This document shows, in pieces, positions 41,626 to 45,897 of a stretch of 45,897 bases of DNA; the first letter of the stretch is position 1, and each line of letters begins with the position of its first letter. Below the pieces are notes generated by a model, which saw nothing but the letters and a program-made list of their open reading frames with translations, was not told where the DNA came from and searched no databases. The translations under genes were made by a program, and so were the position numbers. The stretch covers positions 1 through 45,897 of the forward strand of contig JAKSYS010000512.1 of the NCBI GenBank assembly GCA_022925895.1, in the 5' to 3' direction. The DNA comes from Fragilaria crotonensis (lineage: Eukaryota; Bacillariophyta; Fragilariophyceae; Fragilariales; Fragilariaceae).

Positions 41626-43170
41626 TTATCGTACAAAAAATAGCGTCGGCATCAATTCGACAATCCGATTGTAGTCACGAACAAAGGCCTCTTCGTCATC
41701 ATTGATGAGTTGTGCCCAACCTGCATCTGACCGAATGTCAAGCGTCGGCGTAATATCACGACCGAGTTCTAGAAATTGGTTGTAAACTTGCAGGTCCCAG
41801 ACACTTTGCATCCCTTGGATTTCTCTCAGTGCATCTTCGTTGACGCCGACCAGAGTCCCTCGCGCGTGATTGACAAAGTGTACCATAGCGCCAAACGCTC
41901 GAAGAACAGGCTTATCTGGAAGCAAGCTCCATTCCAAGCACATGCCGTCCTTATCAGGGGCGCACGACCCGTCTCCTAAATATGCTGCCAGCAGCATATC
42001 CAGCGCATTGTACCCTATACATGCCATGGTGATTGGGGCAAAGTTCATGTTATGCTGTCGACAGTTGACCTCTACTAGGCGACATCCATCTCTCGTCATG
42101 ATGATTTCGGTATGTGTCATACCCCACTTTATACCAAGCGTATCAAGTGTCTCCTTGGCATAATCGCAAATAGCATCGGCGTCTGGGGTATGCGTATCGA
42201 CAAGTTCCGTTGCATGATAGACAAAGGCTCGACCGTTGGCCGGTCGTTTATCATATCGCCATACAGCGGCAACCTTGTGTTCTCCATTTTTGGAAATAAT
42301 GTCCAACGCATACTCTGTGCCGATTGCGAACTCTTGGACAAGAACTGCATCATGTCGATCAGTCATGGATCCCAACACTGAACTATCATATATGTCATCA
42401 AACGCCTGTTGCACATCATTAAGGGTGTGACATAGAAAAACAGAGTCCGAGGCGGCACCTCGCATTGGTTTGACGATACAGATAGGGTTCTCGACGTGGT
42501 CATCGTTCCGACCCTCTCCAAGCAGCCCAACTATTGTCTCGGCTTCCTCGCTCTCCTCGGCGCCATCAAGAGACGCCTTTGTATCAGAAACATTCAGTGT
42601 CGCGGCGAAATCTTGAGCTTCTTGCACAGTCTTGCATAGCCGTTGCTTCACGACTTTGAAGCCAGCTCGCTCCATAGCCTCGTTCATAACATACTTATTT
42701 CGTCGTCCTTCATTGATACCGTTGTGTTTCACCACTTTGAGTTGGGCCGCAAAGACTTCCGCTTCTGCTAACCCCGCATCCGATTCGCAAATGACAGCTT
42801 CGAGTCGATCGACGCCAATCGCATCAATCCAATCCTTGATCTCGTCATTAGAGGACGGCAGTGGTGGCGGTGGTCGTTCACCTAGTTCTTGTACAAAGTA
42901 GCCTCGAATGTAGCTGCTCACGACGTGGACCACTGCAACTCCATACACTTCTAGCGCCATGTGTTGCAGGTACATTCCATGATATTCGGCAAATCGATCC
43001 ATCAAAATCAAGGCTCTCTTGGGGCCGGGTGCCCAAATTGGCGGAACGTGAACCTCCGGGGGTTCGACGTTGTGCCCTCCTCGCACGCTGAATATGCCCG
43101 CTAGCGGCAGCTCTTCTCTGTGAAGGGAAGGACGAGCTGCAACAAACGATAGAAGGTGCCACACTTTCAT
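41626..43170 (-). CDS. ATP-grasp ligase-like enzyme
   Basis: The ATG at 43170 (MKVWHLLSFVAARPSLH) may be a signal or targeting peptide; the protein is 514 residues. An N-terminal Rossmann-like part (RALILMDRFAEYHGMYLQHM) precedes an ATP-grasp fold: phosphate-loop lysine in ICIVKPMRGAASDSV, VLVQEFAIGTEYALDII, and metal ligands in CRLVEVNCRQHNMNF. Such enzymes activate a carboxylate with ATP and join it to an amine or thiol. The nearest types by eye are amino-acid/peptide ligases of the carnosine-synthase/L-amino-acid-ligase kind. The substrate is not readable. Intact, no intron. It is divergent from the TatD gene and convergent with the ankyrin gene. Confidence 0.78.
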   Translation of the reverse strand: MKVWHLLSFVAARPSLHREELPLAGIFSVRGGHNVEPPEVHVPPIWAPGPKRALILMDRFAEYHGMYLQHMALEVYGVAVVHVVSSYIRGYFVQELGERPPPPLPSSNDEIKDWIDAIGVDRLEAVICESDAGLAEAEVFAAQLKVVKHNGINEGRRNKYVMNEAMERAGFKVVKQRLCKTVQEAQDFAATLNVSDTKASLDGAEESEEAETIVGLLGEGRNDDHVENPICIVKPMRGAASDSVFLCHTLNDVQQAFDDIYDSSVLGSMTDRHDAVLVQEFAIGTEYALDIISKNGEHKVAAVWRYDKRPANGRAFVYHATELVDTHTPDADAICDYAKETLDTLGIKWGMTHTEIIMTRDGCRLVEVNCRQHNMNFAPITMACIGYNALDMLLAAYLGDGSCAPDKDGMCLEWSLLPDKPVLRAFGAMVHFVNHARGTLVGVNEDALREIQGMQSVWDLQVYNQFLELGRDITPTLDIRSDAGWAQLINDDEEAFVRDYNRIVELMPTLFFVR

Positions 43171-43539
43171 CTACACTAAACGTCCTTCTTCGTGATTAAG
43201 CTTCCTATTTTGTTCTATGAGGGGAGAACTCTACCAGTAGACTCTAGAGAGTAGAGTAACACTTGTTTGATCTCGGATTGTTTTTGTATCGAGACACATT
43301 CTGTCACACACATTTCTTGCTTTTTGATGAACTGGGCGCCAAGGCCATCGTACAAACGCGGAATACTACGGGAATTGTACCAGGTATGCATACTGTTCAC
43401 AGTTCACACTGTTCAGCTTCAGACGTTGAGAGGACCAAGCACCTGGTATCCAGTGTCGTACGCACTTACTGTACTTTACCAGGCTGGTTCATCAGACAAC
43501 AACAAACCCGATCATTAATAATTGGCAGGAGATGGTTCG
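43171..43539. promoter_or_regulatory. Divergent region between ATP-grasp and TatD genes
   Basis: The two ATGs are 369 bp apart on opposite strands. It holds both promoters and nothing I can name. ACTCTAGAGAGTAGAGTA repeats lie near 43240-43258. Confidence 0.4.
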
Positions 43540-44697
43540 ATGATGAGAGTGAACATTCATCGTCCTCCTTGGATTATCGCAGTTGCTAGTTTCGCTACAT
43601 TATCCCGTACGTCCACATCCTTTCGCTTTGTGGCTCGTTTCACTGAACGATTGAGCCGACGACCGATGTCATCGTTTTTGCGAGCATCCACCCCAGCCCT
43701 GATTGACGTCGATTGCAACCTCTGCCATGCTGATTTGAAATCACTTCGCTCTAGCAACGAGAACGATGTGACAGGCATTGGAGATATCTTGACGGAGGAT
43801 GCTGTGGCTGAATCCAACATTGTAGCCATGTTATCACCATCCTCGACTCTGGATGAAGCACGAAGGTCGATCCTATTTTTGAACGACGAAGACAAACGGA
43901 AACAATGCAATCTCGAAATTCGAACAACGGTCGGAGTACATCCCTACCACGTGAAGGATAAGGAACTGGCTTCGCCAGAACTTCACTATGCTGAATTCCA
44001 AGAACTCCTTCAACGTTCGCCTAATTCCATTGCTGCGATCGGAGAGTGCGGATTAGATGCCAGCGATGGTTTTCCTCCCCTTGAGGACCAAATTCCATGG
44101 TTCGAAGCTCAAGTTCAGTGGGCACAGGAATTCCGGTTACCACTCTTTGTCCACGAACGCCTGGCATTCCACGAGACGATGCGCATCTTGGAGGACATCA
44201 CGATGACGACGACGTCGTCGACGACTTCAGAACAAATACTGAGCCATCCAGTGCCTGTCATTATCCATTGCTTTACCGGTACGAGAGAAGAATGTGCTCA
44301 ATATGTCGCACGAGGCTATTCGCTCTCTGTCTCTGGCTTCATCGCTAGAAAGGATGGGATGGAAGTTCGTCAATGTCTCGTAGATGGCATTATTCCTCTG
44401 GACAAACTCATGATTGAAACGGATGCGCCGTACATGGGCTTTTCAGGATGTCGTGATCTGTGGATGGAAAAACAATCGGATCATGTGGCATCTCTCAATT
44501 CCAAGCAACGCAAGCGGTTGCAGAACACTATTTATCCGAATGTCCCCAGTGCTCTTCCTCTTGTATTGGACAAGGTGGTGGAATGCATCAATGCAGGGCG
44601 AAAGATTCGTGGAGAAGTGGAACTTACTCGAGAGTTCGTGGCGCAAGTCACGACAAAGAATGCCATTGAATTCTTTGGATTCAAATGTTCAATCTAG
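43540..44697 (+). CDS. TatD-family metal-dependent nuclease
   Basis: The frame opens at a TTG (43522), but the first ATG is 43540, giving 385 residues. The N-terminus (MMRVNIHRPPWIIAVASFAT with many R and S) looks like an organelle targeting peptide. TatD metal-site motifs appear in order: DVDCNLCHADL, TTVGVHPYHV, IGECGLDASDG, LPLFVHERLAFHE, VIIHCFTGTREEC and MIETDAPYMGF. The first motif reads CNLCH rather than HCH or GIN, a possible change of the first metal site. TatD enzymes are 3'-5' exonucleases or DNases acting in DNA repair and apoptosis-like DNA breakdown. The gene is intact and ends at the TAG 44695-44697. Confidence 0.88.
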   Translation: MMRVNIHRPPWIIAVASFATLSRTSTSFRFVARFTERLSRRPMSSFLRASTPALIDVDCNLCHADLKSLRSSNENDVTGIGDILTEDAVAESNIVAMLSPSSTLDEARRSILFLNDEDKRKQCNLEIRTTVGVHPYHVKDKELASPELHYAEFQELLQRSPNSIAAIGECGLDASDGFPPLEDQIPWFEAQVQWAQEFRLPLFVHERLAFHETMRILEDITMTTTSSTTSEQILSHPVPVIIHCFTGTREECAQYVARGYSLSVSGFIARKDGMEVRQCLVDGIIPLDKLMIETDAPYMGFSGCRDLWMEKQSDHVASLNSKQRKRLQNTIYPNVPSALPLVLDKVVECINAGRKIRGEVELTREFVAQVTTKNAIEFFGFKCSI

Positions 44698-45281
44698 AAT
44701 GGAGGGGTCAATCTTACGTTGACTGATGAGGTCCATGGATGGCTTCCTGTCTACTTTCTGTTGTGATGGAGCTGTTGCAGGAGCTGATGTCGCCTTCATA
44801 TGTACGCGTACGACGTACGCCTATTATGGAAATGGGAGAGACGAGAAAATAGAGATGCGCTGAATCTGTTTCAATTCAGACTTAATGCACCTGGTAAGTT
44901 GCAACAGCCCCACACTAAGGTTTCCCATTGCTTTTGAATTTCGGAAAGCCGTGCCAGAGTTTCAGTCATACTGGAGTCCCTGACAACACTTCATGTGCGG
45001 CTTCCCGTAGTCAAGCAGGTGATCATCTGCCATATTTGGGTCGATCGGAACAGGATAACCACAGACCACCAGTGTCTCTTGTCCTAAAATACTCTCTCCT
45101 ATTGTCGCTGATGTAAACGAGTACATGTACTTGTACTCTGGAAGGTCCGGCCAAAGCACGTTCTAGCCGTTAAGTTCCGGTAACGAAGTCATTTCCGCGC
45201 ACGCCGACTTCAAAATACATGTGCTGCGATATTTGTAGCTTTTGCAGTCAATGCAAACGAGCCGGCAAGGTTTTCTGATGC
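44698..45281. other. Intergenic spacer
   Basis: No gene. It contains a GTACGCGTACGACGTACGCC cluster near 44801-44820. Nothing else is recognised before the palindrome array. Confidence 0.4.
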
Positions 45282-45423
45282 GAAGTGGAAATCCACTTCA
45301 GTGAAGTGGAATTCCACTTCGGGTAAGTGGAATTTCACTTCGGGGAAGTGGAATTTCACTTAGGGGGAGTGGAATTCCACTTAGGGGAAGTGGAATTCCA
45401 CTTACCCGAAGTGAAATGCACTG
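45282..45423. repeat. 21-bp palindrome array, block 1
   Basis: Six to seven units of AAGTGGAATTCCACTT + CGGGT repeat every 21 bp. GAAGTGGAATTCCACTTC is a perfect 18-bp palindrome; several copies carry AATTTC variants that break it by one base. Both strands encode a 7-residue SGIPLRG/SEIPLPL repeat without stops. Confidence 0.92.
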
Positions 45424-45482
45424 TTCCCAAAATGAATTCATACTGAATTGTGTAGGCGTCACTGTGTCCATCGCATTGTGAG

Positions 45483-45624
45483 GAAGTGGAATTCCACTTC
45501 GGGTAAGTGAAAATCCACTTCGGTGAAGTGGAATTCCACTTCGGGTAAGTGGAATTTCACTTTGGAGAAGTGGAATTTCACTTAGGGGAAGTGGAATTTC
45601 ACTTAGGTGAAGTGGAATTTCACT
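45483..45624. repeat. 21-bp palindrome array, block 2
   Basis: Seven units of the same 21-bp palindrome as block 1, after 59 bp of unique sequence. The 139-codon minus frame across both blocks (45298-45717) is produced by the 7-codon period and is not taken as a gene without transcript evidence. Confidence 0.92.
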
Positions 45625-45897
45625 GACTAGGATCCACATGATAAACGCGCCGGCCTTGCTTTTTATCAGTTGAAAATGACATAACGTGGACGCGAGACTC
45701 TTACTATGAGGTGTCACGTGTTCTCGTTTTTTCCTCGATTCCGACGGTGCGGCCGGACCTTCCTGGACTCTGGACCTCTGGATTAGCGGAGGTGATACTC
45801 AAAAAATGCTTTGCAAATACTACTACTAGTAGCTACTAGTAGTAGTACCGGTAGTAGAATTGTGAGATTGTGAGGCGCATGGCATACGATACTGGGT
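45625..45897. other. Window end, GTAC-word-rich
   Basis: No gene. The last 80 bp are CTACTACTAGTAGCTACTAG and AGTAGTAGTACCGGTAGTAG, the densest example of the CTAG/GTAC words seen between genes. Confidence 0.5.

Noticed and set aside
45282..45624. CRISPR-like array
   Set aside because: Units are contiguous 21-bp palindromes with 5-bp linkers; there are no unique spacers of 25-40 bp, no cas genes, and the setting is eukaryotic.
45298..45717. 139-codon minus-strand frame with SEIPLPL repeats as a gene
   Set aside because: The open frame follows from a 21-bp palindrome period; the plus strand is equally open. No start context or conserved flank.

Overview
The window looks like nuclear DNA from a diatom (or a close stramenopile). 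The evidence is short GT-AG introns of 62-84 nt, a Pro/Thr-rich single-pass membrane protein of the diatom cell-surface type, membrane-anchored sulfotransferases in tandem, a WNK kinase, an LSG1 GTPase, a UCS (UNC-45) protein, and Crypton- and hAT-type transposon remains. There is no sign of bacterial operons. Species assignment is inference.

Left part (1-24 kb), in order: a frame-broken Crypton-like tyrosine recombinase with a GCR1_C-like DNA-binding end; a CpG-poor block with degenerate repeats and a relic reading frame; a prolyl 4-hydroxylase preceded by a VHL-beta-like domain; a convergent UNC-45/UCS chaperone whose stop lies 8 bp from the hydroxylase stop; a POT/PTR proton-coupled transporter. 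Next comes a transposon-and-satellite cluster: a hAT element with a perfect 8-bp target duplication, a 178-bp satellite, and two long-TIR elements, one carrying paired palindrome arrays. It is followed by three tandem sulfotransferase copies, with a second small hAT element between copies 1 and 2, and by the LSG1 ribosome-export GTPase. Nearly every gene here is broken by one- or two-base indels but keeps its catalytic motifs and shows no clear substitution nonsense codons. This pattern fits base-call indels better than old decay.

Right part (25-45 kb) is gene-dense and intact: WNK kinase, mpaB/Lcp-like oxygenase, a two-exon Tim17-like small membrane protein divergent from a secreted Cys-rich protein, FKBP12 with a C-terminal CaaX-like box, the Pro/Thr-rich receptor-like protein, a two-exon ankyrin/coiled-coil protein convergent with an ATP-grasp enzyme, and a TatD-type nuclease. 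CpG-deserts (about 3.0-4.0, 24.5-25.3 and 34.7-35.5 kb) and a 164-bp tandem repeat lie between the genes. A 21-bp palindrome array closes the window.

There is no single pathway cluster. The items most worth following are the VHL-like domain fused to a prolyl hydroxylase, the CaaX-tailed FKBP12, the two-block palindrome arrays, the tandem sulfotransferase fusion, the hAT insertion at the transporter start, the CpG deserts, and the left/right contrast in frame integrity.
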